Shown piece by piece: positions 19,878 to 30,210 of a stretch of DNA of 64,000 nt (positions are counted from its first letter, which is position 1; the number at the start of each line of letters is the position of its first letter). Both the position numbers and the translations under genes were made by a program. The notes under the pieces were generated by a model that saw only the letters and a list, made by a program, of their open reading frames with translations, made no database searches and had not been told where the DNA came from. The DNA comes from Pseudomonas sediminis (GTDB lineage: Bacteria; Pseudomonadota; Gammaproteobacteria; Pseudomonadales; Pseudomonadaceae), in the NCBI RefSeq assembly GCF_039555755.1, contig NZ_CP154631.1, positions 3,348,001 through 3,412,000 of the forward strand. Reading direction: 5' to 3'.

Positions 19878-20293
19878 AGGGTGTTGCCCTCACTGTTGAC
19901 TGTTATGTCCCGTTGGCCTTGTGGCAAGGCCGGGCAGAAATCTTCTGCCTGCGAAAGTCCGCTGCCGGCGTGGCGAACTCTCTGTGCCTTCGCCGTTGCA
20001 GCGAAAGCCCTAGGTAGTGTTCTAACGAATGCACCGAGGCCTGTGAATGATCGATTTGTCATAAGGGCGTAACCTAAATGCAGGTGAGGCCATAAGGACG
20101 CTGGAGATACGTCCAGCACCTTACAGCCAGACGCCGTCGTATCTGGCTATGCGAGCCGATACCGTCATTTTGCCAGTGCAAATGAGAGTGCTTGCTTATT
20201 CCGACGAAGGGTCGCGCTGTGACCTTTTGTCACTTATTTTGAGTCGAGGTGCGCCGCCGCACCTCTCTGATTGCCATAGGCAGTGGAACATCC
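19878..20293. other. 416-bp divergent intergenic region, rmf/rlmL
   Basis: I see no convincing gene here. It holds the divergent promoters of rmf and rlmL. Two adjacent small hairpins are visible: CTGGA/TCCAG (20101-20105/20112-20116) and AGCCAGA/TCTGGCT (20125-20131/20142-20148). GTGAC-CTTTT-GTCAC follows near 20219-20233. An apparent 81-codon minus-strand frame ending beside rmf lacks any family character. Confidence 0.5.
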
Positions 20294-22474
20294 ATGTCTG
20301 ATCGTTACGAAATCGTGCTGACCTGCCCCAAGGGGCTCGAAGGGCTGTTGCTGGAAGAGGCCAAGGCGCTGGGGCTGGAAGAAGCGCGCGAGCAAACGGC
20401 CGCGATCCGCGGCCACGCTGAAATCGAAGTGGCCTATCGGCTGTGCCTGTGGTCGCGCCTGGCCAACCGCGTGCTGTTGGTGCTGTCGCGTTTTGCCATG
20501 AACAACGCCGACGAGCTTTATGATGGCGTGCAGGCGATCGACTGGCGAGACCATCTTGAGCCGTCCGGCAGCCTGGCAGTGGAGTTCAGTGGCAACGGTT
20601 CAGGTATCGATAACACCCACTTCGGTGCACTCAAGGTCAAGGACGCGATTGTCGACCGGTTGCGTACCGCGGGCGGCGAGCGGCCCAGCATCGACAAGCT
20701 CAACCCGGACCTGCGCGTGCATCTGCGCCTGGACCGCGGTGAGGCGGTGCTTTCTCTGGACCTTTCCGGTCATAGCCTGCATCAGCGCGGTTATCGCCTG
20801 CAGCAAGGCGCTGCACCGTTGAAGGAGAACCTGGCTGCGGCGGTGTTGATCCGTGCCGGTTGGCCGCGCATTGCTGCTGAGGGTGGCGCCCTGGCTGACC
20901 CGATGTGCGGTGTGGGCACCTTCCTGGTGGAGGCGGCGTTGATGGCAGCCGATATCGCCCCTAACCTCAAACGTGAGCGCTGGGGCTTCTCCAACTGGCT
21001 CGGCCACGTGCCGGCAATCTGGAAGAAGCTGCACGCCGAAGCCGAGCAGCGCGCGGCAGCGGGTCTGGCCAAGCCGCCGTTGTGGATTCGTGGTTACGAA
21101 GCCGATCCGCGGCTGATCCAGCCTGGGCGCAACAACGTCGAGCGCGCCGGTCTGTCCGACTGGGTGAAAATCTATCAGGGCGAGCTGGGCAGTTTCGAGC
21201 CGCGCCCGGACCAGAATCAGAAGGGCCTGGTAATCAGCAACCCGCCTTATGGCGAGCGCCTGGGCGACGAAGCCAGCCTGTTGTATCTCTATCAGAACCT
21301 CGGTGAGCGCCTGCGCCAGGCCTGCCTGGGGTGGGAAGCGGCGGTTTTTACCGGCGCGCCCGAACTGGGCAAACGCATGGGCCTGCGCAGCCATAAGCAG
21401 TACGCGTTCTGGAACGGCGCACTGCCCTGCAAACTGTTGTTGATCAAGGTGCAGACCGAGCAGTTCGTTACCGGTGAGCGGCGTGCGCGCGAAGACGATC
21501 AAGAGCCAGCGCAGGATGCGCCGCAACAGGCGCGTCTGTCCGAAGGCGGGCAGATGTTCGCCAATCGTCTGCAGAAGAATCTCAAACAACTGGGTAAGTG
21601 GGCGCGCCGCGAAGGTGTCGAGTGCTATCGGCTGTACGATGCCGACATGCCCGAGTATGCCGTGGCAGTCGATCTGTACCGCGACTATGTACATGTTCAG
21701 GAATATGCCGCGCCCCGTTCGATCGACCCGGACAAGGCGCAGGCACGCCTGCTCGATGCCCTGGCGGCAATCCCGCAGGCGCTGGGCGTGGCGCAGAGTC
21801 GTGTGGTCATCAAGCGTCGTGAACGCCAGACAGGTACCAAGCAGTATCAGCGTCAGGCGGCGCAGGGCGAGTTCATGGAAGTGAACGAAGGCGGGGTCAA
21901 GCTGCTGGTCAACCTCACCGACTATCTGGATACCGGGCTGTTTCTCGATCACCGCCCGTTGCGCCTACGTCTGCAGCGTGAGGCGGCCGGCAAGCGGTTC
22001 CTCAACCTGTTCTGTTACACCGCGACGGCCACCGTGCACGCGGCCAAGGGCGGTGCGCGCAGCACCACCAGCGTCGATCTGTCAAAAACCTATCTGGACT
22101 GGGCGCGGCGTAATCTCGCGCTCAACGGTTTTTCCGACAAGCACCGTCTGGAGCAGGGTGACGTGATGGCCTGGCTGGGAGAGGACCGCGGTGAGTACGA
22201 GTTGATCTTCATCGACCCGCCGACCTTCTCCAACTCCAAGCGCATGGAAGGTGTATTCGATGTTCAGCGTGACCACGTCGAGCTGCTCGACCTGGCCATG
22301 GCGCGTCTGGCCCGTGGCGGCGTTCTGTACTTCTCCAACAACTTCCGCAAGTTCCAGCTGGATGAGAGCCTGGTGGCGCGCTATCAGGTCGAAGAAATCA
22401 GCGCGCAGACGCTGGACCCGGACTTCGCCCGCAACCCGAAGATCCACCGCGCCTGGCGTTTCACCGCCCGCTGA
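20294..22474 (+). CDS. rlmL: Bifunctional 23S rRNA methyltransferase RlmKL
   Basis: The protein has 726 residues. The N-terminal half has a THUMP domain and the RlmL (m2G2445) methyltransferase with the motif SNPPYGERLG near residue 315. The C-terminal half is the RlmK (m7G2069) methyltransferase with FLNLFCYTATATVHAAKGGA and IDPPTFSNSK. Both enzymes modify 23S rRNA during 50S assembly. The start MSDRYEIVLTCPKG at 20294 fits the family; an upstream in-frame start would add 15 residues not expected in the family. Confidence 0.96.
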   Translation: MSDRYEIVLTCPKGLEGLLLEEAKALGLEEAREQTAAIRGHAEIEVAYRLCLWSRLANRVLLVLSRFAMNNADELYDGVQAIDWRDHLEPSGSLAVEFSGNGSGIDNTHFGALKVKDAIVDRLRTAGGERPSIDKLNPDLRVHLRLDRGEAVLSLDLSGHSLHQRGYRLQQGAAPLKENLAAAVLIRAGWPRIAAEGGALADPMCGVGTFLVEAALMAADIAPNLKRERWGFSNWLGHVPAIWKKLHAEAEQRAAAGLAKPPLWIRGYEADPRLIQPGRNNVERAGLSDWVKIYQGELGSFEPRPDQNQKGLVISNPPYGERLGDEASLLYLYQNLGERLRQACLGWEAAVFTGAPELGKRMGLRSHKQYAFWNGALPCKLLLIKVQTEQFVTGERRAREDDQEPAQDAPQQARLSEGGQMFANRLQKNLKQLGKWARREGVECYRLYDADMPEYAVAVDLYRDYVHVQEYAAPRSIDPDKAQARLLDALAAIPQALGVAQSRVVIKRRERQTGTKQYQRQAAQGEFMEVNEGGVKLLVNLTDYLDTGLFLDHRPLRLRLQREAAGKRFLNLFCYTATATVHAAKGGARSTTSVDLSKTYLDWARRNLALNGFSDKHRLEQGDVMAWLGEDRGEYELIFIDPPTFSNSKRMEGVFDVQRDHVELLDLAMARLARGGVLYFSNNFRKFQLDESLVARYQVEEISAQTLDPDFARNPKIHRAWRFTAR

Positions 22475-22490
22475 TTACATCGCTAGGACA

Positions 22491-22526
22491 CAATCCGGGG
22501 CCTGGTTCATGAAAACCCCCGGATTG
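22491..22526. terminator. Bidirectional terminator between rlmL and dacB
   Basis: CAATCCGGGG (22491-22500) and CCCCGGATTG (22517-22526) form a 10-bp perfect inverted repeat between two convergent genes. AAAA lies inside the loop side. It lacks a strong T tract but is well placed to stop both transcripts. Confidence 0.6.
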
Positions 22527-22545
22527 CATCCGGGCGACGTGATCG

Positions 22546-23982
22546 TCAGCGCTTGGGTTGGCTGTAGGTGTCGAGCAGTACCTGATCGAGAATCGAGGTG
22601 GCGCCCCAGGGTTTCGGGTCGTTGAGGATGGCGACCACGGCCCAGTCCTGGCCGTTGCTGTCGCGGCTGAAGCCGGCGATGGCGCGCACGTTATTCAGGG
22701 TGCCGGTCTTGATGTGCGCCTCACCTACTAGCGGCGTGCGCTGCAGGCGTCGACGCATGGTGCCGTCCATTGCCACCAGCGGCATCGAGCTGCGGAACTC
22801 GGCAGCGTAAGGGCTGCGCCAGGCCGCCTGGAGTATCAGCGCCATTTCCCGTGCGCTGATGCGCTCGGCGCGCGACAGGCCGGAGCCATTCTCCATCACC
22901 AGATGCGGCGCGGTGATGCCCTTGCGTGCCAGCCAACTGCGGATCACTCGTTGCGCGGCCATGGAGTCGTCCTTGTCGGCTTCGGTACGGAACTGTGCGC
23001 CGATGCTGAGGAACAACTGCCGTGCCATGGTGTTGTTGCTGTACTTGTTGATGTCGCGGACGATCTCCACCACATCGGGCGAGAAGGCGCGTACCAGCAT
23101 GCGGGCGTCTTCCGGGACGGGGCCCTGGCGGTCCTTGCCGAGGATCTTGCCGCCCAGTTCCTGCCAGATGCCGCGTACCGCGCCAGCTGCGTAGCTGGGG
23201 TGGTCGAGCAACGACAGGTAGGTCTGCGCGCTGCAGCCTTCGGCCAGTTGGCCACTGACGATCAGTGTGGTGCCGTCGAACTGATCCACTGCGTTATAGC
23301 GAATGTCGGGCCAGGATGGGCACTTTGCGGCCTTGAGCAGACGGACCTGGTTATCGATACGGATCGAGGCGATGGGCGGGTCCACGGCGATGCTCACCTT
23401 GCCGTCTTCGGCGCGGGTGATGAAACGTTGCGCCTTGAGGTTGACCAGCAGTGAGTCGGGTTTTACCAGGAACGGCTTGTTGGCGTCGCCGCCATCGTCG
23501 TTGAACGCCGGCAATTGCGGAGCGACGAAAAAGCTGCGATCGAGCACCAGGTCCCCTTGAACCTGGCGCACGCCATTGATGCGCAGGTCGCGCAGCAACA
23601 GCCAGAGCTTCTCCATGTTCAGTTTCGGGTCACCGCCACCCTTGAGGTAGAGGTTGCCATGCAGCACGCCATCCTTCAGCGGGCCGTCGGCATAGAACTC
23701 GGTCTTCCACTGATGGTTGGGGCCCAGCAATTCCAATGCTGCGTAAGTGGTCACCAGCTTCATGGTCGAGGCCGGGTTGACCGAAACATCGGCATTGAAC
23801 TGCAGGCCGCCAGCCTGGCCGCCCAGAGGCACGGTCATCACCGACAGCGAGTTGTTGGAAATCTTGTTGGCCTTCAGGGCCTGCTCGACCTTGGCGGGGA
23901 GTGCGGCGCTGGCAGCGTGGCAGGACAAGGCGAGGGGGAGAAGCAGGGCGCTCAGCGCCAGTTGGCGAAACCGCTGGATCAT
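22546..23982 (-). CDS. dacB: D-alanyl-D-alanine carboxypeptidase/endopeptidase (PBP4 family)
   Basis: The protein has 478 residues and is periplasmic, with a signal peptide (LALSALLLPLALSCHAASA). The serine penicillin-binding motifs are all present: SxxK as STMK in VNPASTMKLV, SxN as SNN in KYSNNTMARQ, and KTG in HIKTGTLNNVRAIAGF. It trims peptidoglycan peptides and opens crosslinks. The chosen start at 23982 gives a clean signal peptide; an upstream in-frame start would place 31 residues ahead of it. In P. aeruginosa, loss of a PBP4 raises AmpC beta-lactamase expression; whether this one does so is not visible. Confidence 0.93.
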   Translation of the reverse strand: MIQRFRQLALSALLLPLALSCHAASAALPAKVEQALKANKISNNSLSVMTVPLGGQAGGLQFNADVSVNPASTMKLVTTYAALELLGPNHQWKTEFYADGPLKDGVLHGNLYLKGGGDPKLNMEKLWLLLRDLRINGVRQVQGDLVLDRSFFVAPQLPAFNDDGGDANKPFLVKPDSLLVNLKAQRFITRAEDGKVSIAVDPPIASIRIDNQVRLLKAAKCPSWPDIRYNAVDQFDGTTLIVSGQLAEGCSAQTYLSLLDHPSYAAGAVRGIWQELGGKILGKDRQGPVPEDARMLVRAFSPDVVEIVRDINKYSNNTMARQLFLSIGAQFRTEADKDDSMAAQRVIRSWLARKGITAPHLVMENGSGLSRAERISAREMALILQAAWRSPYAAEFRSSMPLVAMDGTMRRRLQRTPLVGEAHIKTGTLNNVRAIAGFSRDSNGQDWAVVAILNDPKPWGATSILDQVLLDTYSQPKR

Positions 23983-24229
23983 CGACAAGAACCTTCCGCA
24001 GTCAGGCGGGAGTAACGAGGGAGCCAGACAAACGACAGTCCGACTCGGGGAAAAGTTGCCGGCATTATGCAGCAAGAACCGGCTTGCAGTCGGCCTCGTC
24101 TATTTAAAAACAGTCACTGCAAACAGCTGGCGTTCAATATGTTCGAGGGGCTGCTGGGCGACACAAAGCGGGCGCTCTGCCTGCGAAACTGCTAGAGTGC
24201 TGCGCGTTATTACCTTTGAGGATTGTTTC

Positions 24230-24571
24230 ATGGCGACCAACCGTTCCCGCCGTCTGCGCAAGAAGCTCTGTGTCGATGAATTCCAGGAGCTGGGCTTCGA
24301 GCTGACCCTGAACTTCAAGGCTGACCTGAGCGATCAGACCCTCGACGATTTCGTCGATCAGTTCCTCGATCAGGCCATCGCAGGCAATGGTCTGGATTAC
24401 GTCGGTGGCGAAGACTTCGGCCTGGTCTGCCTGGCCAAGCGTGGCTCGGTCAATGAAGAGCAGCGCGCTGCCGTCGAAGCCTGGCTGAAAGGCCGTGACG
24501 AACTGGAGAAGTTCGAGCTCAGCCCGCTGCAAGACGTCTGGTACCCGGAAAACCCGATCAACCAGGCTTGA
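24230..24571 (+). CDS. yggL: YggL-type 50S ribosome-binding protein (DUF469)
   Basis: The product has 113 residues. The family pattern is clear: NRSRRLRKKLCVDEFQELGFEL, then DLSDQTLDDFVDQFLDQAIAGNGLDYVGGED, then RGSVNEEQRAAVEAWLKGRDELEKFELSPLQDVWYP. E. coli YggL associates with the 50S subunit late in assembly. The N-terminus is basic and the rest is very acidic. A palindromic CGGCGCC/GGCGCCG hairpin (24580-24602) lies 8 bp after the stop. Confidence 0.92.
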   Translation: MATNRSRRLRKKLCVDEFQELGFELTLNFKADLSDQTLDDFVDQFLDQAIAGNGLDYVGGEDFGLVCLAKRGSVNEEQRAAVEAWLKGRDELEKFELSPLQDVWYPENPINQA

Positions 24572-24643
24572 TCGCTACTCGGCGCCGGGTTCCCAGGCGC
24601 CGCCTCAGCTTTTGGCTGATCCAGGCCACGGCCTGATACCTGA

Positions 24644-24713
24644 CTGCAGGAGCGGCTCTGCTCTCGAGTCGAAGCGTTGACCAACGTTTCGCGAGCAGAG
24701 CTCGCTCCTACAG
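24644..24713. repeat. REP-like hairpin, GGAGCGAGCTCTGCTCGCGAA family, copy 1
   Basis: CTGCAGGAGCGGCTCTGCTC (24644-24663) is opposed by GAGCAGAGCTCGCTCCTACAG (24693-24713), with an inner CGAAGCGTT/AACGTTTCG stem. It is the same family as the element at 39885-39955. It overlaps the stop codon of the HD-GYP gene, so it lies at the 3' end of that gene and could protect or terminate its mRNA. Confidence 0.8.
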
Positions 24714-27660
24714 CACTCCTGCCTTTTCCAAGACCATCTGTTCGTCCACCTGATCGATCTGGTCGGGCTGCATGAAACGTTCGGCGTAGCGCCGATAGAT
24801 GCCAGCGCGAATGAACAGCGCGAACAGCTGCGGGTCGATGTGCGCGCCCTTGCACATGCCGACCATGATGTTCAGCGCCTCCGACAGCGTCTTGCCTTTC
24901 TTGTAGGGGCGATCCACCGCCGTCAGTGCTTCGAAGATATCGGCGATTGCCATCATGCGTGCCGGCAGGCTCATCTGTTCCCGCGTCAGACGTTTGGGAT
25001 AGCCGCTGCCGTCCATCTTCTCGTGGTGCCCGCCGGCGATCTCGGTGACGTTCTGCAGATGCTTGGGGAAGGGCAGGCGGTCGAGCATCAGGATGGTCTG
25101 CACGATGTGATGATTGATGATGTAGCGCTCCTCGGCCGTCAACGTGCCGCGGGCGATGCTCAGGTTGTGCAACTCGCCGCGGTTGAACTTGTGCGGCGGC
25201 ACTTCCAGCTTGAAGCCCCAGGGATTGTCCGGTGCGATCACCTCCTGGCCCACTCGCTCGATCAGGTGCTCGGGGCGGTCGGCGAGCAGCGGTTCATCCA
25301 CCGGCAGGCTTGCAGGTGTCGAGCGTTTCAGGCGCTTGGCTTCCTCCCAGGACACGCCCAGGCGATTGTCCAGGGTGCGTAGCCAGCGGCGTTCGGCGAT
25401 CTGCTGCAGGCGCGCCTGGTCGGCATCGGCCATGGCCTCGCCGCCCAGGTTGATGCGGGCGATGAAGGCGAACTCGTCGTCCAGATCGCTCAGCAACTGG
25501 TCGCGTAGCCTGGCCAGCTCCGCCTCCTCGCCACCTTCGGTGCGGGCACGCCAATAGGCGATCCAGGCATCGCGCTTGAGCACCTCGAAACGCATGCGCA
25601 CTTCGTGAATGCGGTCGTACAGGGTTTCCAGTTTGGTCGCCTTGTCGACCACGTATTCCGGCGTGGTGACCTTGCCACAGTCATGCAGCCAGGCGGCGAT
25701 ATGCAGCGCCTCCCATTCTTCGTCGCTTGGGTTGTAATCACGAAACTCGGGGGCGTCGCTCTCGGCAGCGGCGCGCGCCAGCATCAGGGTGATTTCCGGT
25801 ACGCGCTGACAGTGGCCGCCGGTATAGGGACTCTTGGCGTCGATAGCGCCGGCGATCAGCTGGATGAAGGCATCGAGCAACTGCTTCTGCCTGGCCAGCA
25901 GACGCTGGCTCTCGATGCACAGCGCGGCACTGCCTGAGACGGCATCTACGAAGGCGACACGGTCGGGGCTGAGCATGCTATCGCTGTTCTCGCCGGTGTC
26001 ACGTTGCAGCAGCACCAGCACGCCGACGGTGTCGCCCTGACGGTTGTGCAGGCCGGCCGCGATCAGGTGCAGGCGCGGGCTGTCCATGGCCGACAGCAGC
26101 CCCTGGAATTTCCCCGCCTGATCGAAGCCGATGGAGGTGGCGATGCTGTTACCACCGCTGGCCGGGCGTTGTAACCAGGTGGGCAGGGTTGGGTCGTCAT
26201 GGGCCAGGCCGTGGATGCCGAGGTCGGCGAGATTGCGGCTCTGACCGTCGAGGATCAGTCCATGGGGCTCCAGGCGTCCGCTGTGGTTGTCCAGCAGGTA
26301 GAGCAGGCCGCCCTGGGCCTCGCTGATGGAGACGGTAGCGTCCATCACGCGTTTGATCAGTGCTTCGAACTGGGTTTCCGCAGACAGGCTGGCGGCGATG
26401 TCGAGGAAGCTCGACAGAGTGTCCTTCATGCTGCTCATGGACACTGCCAACTGGTCGACTTCGAGAATCGGCGAGCGCCCGCTGGCCGGGTAGGCGAAGT
26501 CGAAGCGGCGGATGGCCTGCGCCTCCTGCACCAGGCTACGCAGCGGTTTGACCACCAGGCGCGAGGTCAGCCAGCCCAGGGGCAGGCACAGCAACAAGGT
26601 GGTGAGGGTGATCAGGGCACCCTGCCAGCGGATGCGGTAGGCCTCGGCCAGCAGTTCCCGCTCGGGGACCAGCAGCGCCAGATGCAAACCTTGCGGGCCG
26701 CCTTCCTGGATGTGCCGATGGGCCATGGCCCAGCGTTGCTTGGCCAGCTCGATGACGCCTTCGTCCTGTTCGTTCAACTGACCCGCCAGCAGTTCACCCA
26801 GGGCAGGGTTGAGCTCGCTGACCTTGACCAGCGATACCTTGCCGTCGACCTCCTTGAGCAGACGGCTGCTCTCGGGGTAGGCCACGGCGTTGCCATCGCT
26901 GTCAGCAAGCACCACCTGGGTGTTGGGGGTGACACGGTGGCTGGCCAGGGTAGCGGATAGATCATCCAGGGTCAGATCCGCGCCGATCACCGTGGTCAGG
27001 CCGCTGCGCCTGGCCAGGGTAGTGCCGATTTCCTGGGTGGAGAAGAACAGGTAGGGGGGGGGTGGTGATCTGCCCACCGTCGCCACGGGCGCGCTTGAAC
27101 CACTCGCGTTGCCTCGGATCATAGGGTTCGCTGAGGTTCTGCCGGCGGCTGAGCGGGTTCAACGAGCCGTCATAGAACAGGTAGTCGCTCTCGGTACCGA
27201 CGCTGCTGCGGTCGATGGCCCAGACCTGGTAGGCGGCTTTGTCCGGCACGTCGAAGCGTTGCTTGAGCATCTCGCTGCGCAGCGGTCTGACCATGAAGAA
27301 ATCACCATCTTCATAACCCAGGTAGATCGAGGCCAGCTTGGGGTTGTCGCGCAGGGCCTGGACGAACAGCGGCAGCATTTCCAGGCGTTCGTCCAGCGTA
27401 TCGGCCTGAGTGGCAGGGTGCAGCGCCAGCAGGCTGAGCAGATGGCGTATCGGTCGGTAGGTGCTATCCAGATCCTTCTGCACGTCGTGCTGGATGCGCT
27501 CGAACAGGGTCGAGCTGCTGGAGAAGATCAGTTGGCTGGTCTGCTGATAGTTGAATAGCCCCAGTACCACGCCGGTGAACAGCAGCAGCAAGGTGACCAG
27601 GACGCTGATGTGAACATGCAGGGGAAAACGGCGTTCGCGCGCAACCGCTGTATTGGCCAT
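24708..27660 (-). pseudogene. HD-GYP domain sensor protein, frameshifted at a G9 tract
   Basis: The reading frame is split. Bases 27660 down to about 27063 encode an N-terminal membrane span (HISVLVTLLLLFTGVVLGLF) and the first part of a periplasmic dCache sensor domain. The rest of dCache, a second span (ALITLTTLLLCLPLGWL), HAMP, GAF and HD-GYP continue in the next frame to 24708. Removing one base from the run of nine G at 27054-27062 restores a protein of about 983 residues, with GGQITTPP joined to YLFFSTQEIG. The HD-GYP part is complete (WLHDCGK; HHEKMDGSGYP), so an active c-di-GMP phosphodiesterase is expected when in frame. The start at 27660 has AAGGAG upstream. It may be phase-variable, inactivated or a sequencing error. 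Confidence 0.85.
27054..27062. repeat. Homopolymeric G9 tract causing the frameshift
   Basis: Nine G on the plus strand (nine C on the coding strand) lie inside the dCache region. Eight would keep the frame open. Such a tract is the typical substrate of slipped-strand mispairing, and equally of homopolymer sequencing errors. Confidence 0.9.
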
Positions 27661-27730
27661 CACACTTCACTCCTTGCTGGCGCTGCAGGCTCCAACAGCA
27701 TAGTGAAGTGTGGGCGAATCTGCCTAATCG

Positions 27731-28795
27731 TTATAAAGGCTGTTGCGAACTCTCTTCGGGCTTGCCCGGTTTGTTCAGTTGCAGGCGCAGGCCATGCACC
27801 AGCAAGGCGATGGTCAGGGTCAGGGCGACGCCGATCAGTGCGTTGAGCAGGCGAACCTCGGCAAGGTGCCAGTCATGCGACAGGCTCTCGGCCAGGAGCA
27901 CGAAGCAGAGGCTGGTCTGCAGCACGAACAGGCCGTAGTGATTGGCCTGCAGTGCACGGCTGAGAAACACCAGCGCCAGCAGGGTCATCACCATCATCGG
28001 TGGGCTCTGCAGGCTGTGGCCGAAGATGATCAGTAGGCCGGCGGCGGCGAGGCTGGCCAGGCTGGCCTGCAGGGCGCGCACCAGGCTGCCCTGGAATTCC
28101 AGTTGCAGCGTGCTGATGACGGTCAGGGTCAACCAATAGCCGCGCGACAGACCGGCCAGGTTGACGATCAGCCCCGAGGCGGCGAAAGCCAGCATGCAGG
28201 CCAGGGCGTGCAGGCGCCACTGTTGGCGCGGTAGGCGCTGCGCGTGGCGCTTGAGTACTTTGAGAATGGCGAGAAAGCGCGGCATGTACGGCCACATGCG
28301 CAGACCATGCAGGCCGCGCAGGCCGAAGGCCAGCAGCATGACCCAGAGCCCGCCGAGGATGAACAGCGTGGCCACTGCGTAGGGGTTGTGCAGATTGCCG
28401 ATGCCGAATTGTCCCTGGCCGAGGCACAGGCAGATGCACAGACCGATACCCAGCTTGCCGGCTTCGCTGCCGAAGCGTTGCAGCCAGGCCAGCAGCAGGC
28501 CGAAAGCAGCGAAAATGCCCAGGCTGATCAGCGGGTGGCTGGCGGCCCAGAAACCCAGGCCGGCGCTGCAGGCACCGAGGCCAGTGAGCAGCAGCATGCG
28601 CAGCATGCCGAAGCGGTGCAGCGGGTTGGCCTGGGCGGCCTGAAAAGCGCCTGCCGAGGCCCAGAGAAAACCACTGTGAGCAGTGAACAGGCCGAGCACC
28701 AGCGGCAGGGCGCAGCCCAGCACCGCGACCACGGCAGGGCCCCAGGCCGGCGGGCCGGCATGCCAGGTGAAACTGTTGCGAATCAGGTTCTTCAT
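27731..28795 (-). CDS. FUSC-family-like inner-membrane protein
   Basis: The protein has 354 residues and is strongly hydrophobic, with two blocks of about five to six membrane spans separated by a basic cytoplasmic stretch (MWPYMPRFLAILKVLKRHAQRLPRQQWR). This two-block layout and the RGYWLTLTVISTLQLEFQGSLVRALQ segment match the FUSC family (fusaric acid resistance / AaeB-like aromatic acid efflux). It lacks the large soluble domain of long AaeB proteins. The substrate is unknown. It sits 12 bp downstream of dgt in the same direction. Confidence 0.75.
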   Translation of the reverse strand: MKNLIRNSFTWHAGPPAWGPAVVAVLGCALPLVLGLFTAHSGFLWASAGAFQAAQANPLHRFGMLRMLLLTGLGACSAGLGFWAASHPLISLGIFAAFGLLLAWLQRFGSEAGKLGIGLCICLCLGQGQFGIGNLHNPYAVATLFILGGLWVMLLAFGLRGLHGLRMWPYMPRFLAILKVLKRHAQRLPRQQWRLHALACMLAFAASGLIVNLAGLSRGYWLTLTVISTLQLEFQGSLVRALQASLASLAAAGLLIIFGHSLQSPPMMVMTLLALVFLSRALQANHYGLFVLQTSLCFVLLAESLSHDWHLAEVRLLNALIGVALTLTIALLVHGLRLQLNKPGKPEESSQQPL

Positions 28796-28807
28796 GAGCT
28801 GTTTTCG

Positions 28808-30139
28808 TCAGATCGGGCTCGAACGGCCGGTCATCTCCCTCGCCATTTCCGTAGCGTAGCTGTCCGTCATGCCGGCGATGAAATCGATCACCCGCATGAA
28901 CGAGCGATACAGCGACCAGCCGGGTTCAGGCGCGTAGTAGCTGAGCAGGTCGAGGATGCGCCGGTGCTTGAACGAGAGCGCACGCCCACTGTGCAGCTCC
29001 AGTGCTGCACCGCAGAAGGCGTTGAGGAGGATTTCCAGCGTGGTGTAGGCGCCGATTTCATGCAGCGTCTTGCGCTTGTCGTGGAAGATCTTCTCGCGCG
29101 CCAGGGATTTCGCGCTCTGCACGCAGTGCTTAGCCGCGCCGTGCATGTGTTCGACCAGATCGCCCTGCAGGCCACCACCCAGCAGGGCGTGCTGTTGCTC
29201 GACGAAGGCGCCGGCCGCGGCGTTGGTCAGGTGTTCGATGGCCTTGCCGCGCAGGATCGCCAGCTTGCGTCGGCGTGAGTCCTTGGGGCCGAGCTGGCGA
29301 TAGGTTTCCGGCAGATCATCGCCCACCAGGTCGAGCAGCAATGCCTCCACTTCGGTGTAGTCGAGCAGTTCCATCTCCACGCCGTCTTCCAGGTCGATCA
29401 GGCCGTAGCAGATGTCGTCCGCGGCCTCCATCAGGTAGACCAGCGGGTGGCGTGCCCAGCGCTGCGCCTCCAGTTGCGGCAGCTCGAGCTTGGCGGCGAT
29501 CTGTTCGAGCAACGGCAGCTCGCTCTGGTAGCAGCCGAATTTGTGCTTCTTGTAGCCCTGAGCGTCGGCATGGCGAGCGGTCCAGGGGTATTTGAGGTAG
29601 GTGCCGAGGGTGGCGTAGGTCAGCCGTGTGCCGCCATCGAACTGGTGGTATTCCAGTTGGGTGAGCACGCGAAAACCCTGGGCGTTGCCTTCGAAATTGA
29701 GAAAGTCGCCGCGTTCGGCATCGCTCATCGCGTCCAGCCAACCGCGCCCGGCGGCCTGCTGAAACCAGTGGCGAATGGCGTCCTCGCCGGAGTGGCCGAA
29801 CGGTGGGTTGCCGATATCGTGGGCCAGGCAGGCGGACTGTACGACCATGCCCAGATCGCTCGGTGTGCACCAGTTGGGCAGGTCGTCACGCAACATCTCA
29901 CCGACGCGCATGGCCAGTGAGCGGCCGACGCAGCTGACTTCCAGCGAGTGGGTCAGGCGGGTGTGGATATGGTCGTTGCTCGAAACCGGATGCACCTGCG
30001 TCTTGCGTCCCAGGCGGCGAAAGGCGCCGGAGAAGATGATGCGGTCATGATCCTTGTGGAAGGGACTGCGGCCTAGCTCTGCCGAGCTGGGCGCAGGTTT
30101 ACCGAGACGTTCACGGGTGAGCAGGGTGTGCCAATCCAA
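28808..30139 (-). CDS. dgt: Deoxyguanosinetriphosphate triphosphohydrolase-like protein
   Basis: The protein has 443 residues and an HD-domain nucleotide triphosphohydrolase fold. Metal ligands are in [15 protein letters not shown] and in [16 protein letters not shown], followed by [15 protein letters not shown]. The family removes triphosphate from dGTP or other dNTPs, helping to control dNTP pools. This is the long bacterial dgtP-like type 1 branch. It probably forms a transcription unit with the FUSC-like gene downstream. Confidence 0.92.
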   Translation of the reverse strand: MDWHTLLTRERLGKPAPSSAELGRSPFHKDHDRIIFSGAFRRLGRKTQVHPVSSNDHIHTRLTHSLEVSCVGRSLAMRVGEMLRDDLPNWCTPSDLGMVVQSACLAHDIGNPPFGHSGEDAIRHWFQQAAGRGWLDAMSDAERGDFLNFEGNAQGFRVLTQLEYHQFDGGTRLTYATLGTYLKYPWTARHADAQGYKKHKFGCYQSELPLLEQIAAKLELPQLEAQRWARHPLVYLMEAADDICYGLIDLEDGVEMELLDYTEVEALLLDLVGDDLPETYRQLGPKDSRRRKLAILRGKAIEHLTNAAAGAFVEQQHALLGGGLQGDLVEHMHGAAKHCVQSAKSLAREKIFHDKRKTLHEIGAYTTLEILLNAFCGAALELHSGRALSFKHRRILDLLSYYAPEPGWSLYRSFMRVIDFIAGMTDSYATEMAREMTGRSSPI

Positions 30140-30210
30140 GGCCTATCCTCGCCAGGTTGATCCGGGCCCCTAGCTTGGGTGTTCATGCCGCCGGCTGCAA
30201 CCCCGGTTGG

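Noticed and set aside
19874..20119. An 81-codon minus-strand frame upstream of rmf
   Set aside because: No family character, a mixed hydrophobic/basic composition, no ribosome-binding site that stands out, and a stop inside the rmf start region; more likely promoter DNA of rmf.
20600..21952. A 450-codon minus-strand frame inside rlmL
   Set aside because: It lies wholly antisense to the conserved RlmKL coding sequence and shows no recognisable family.
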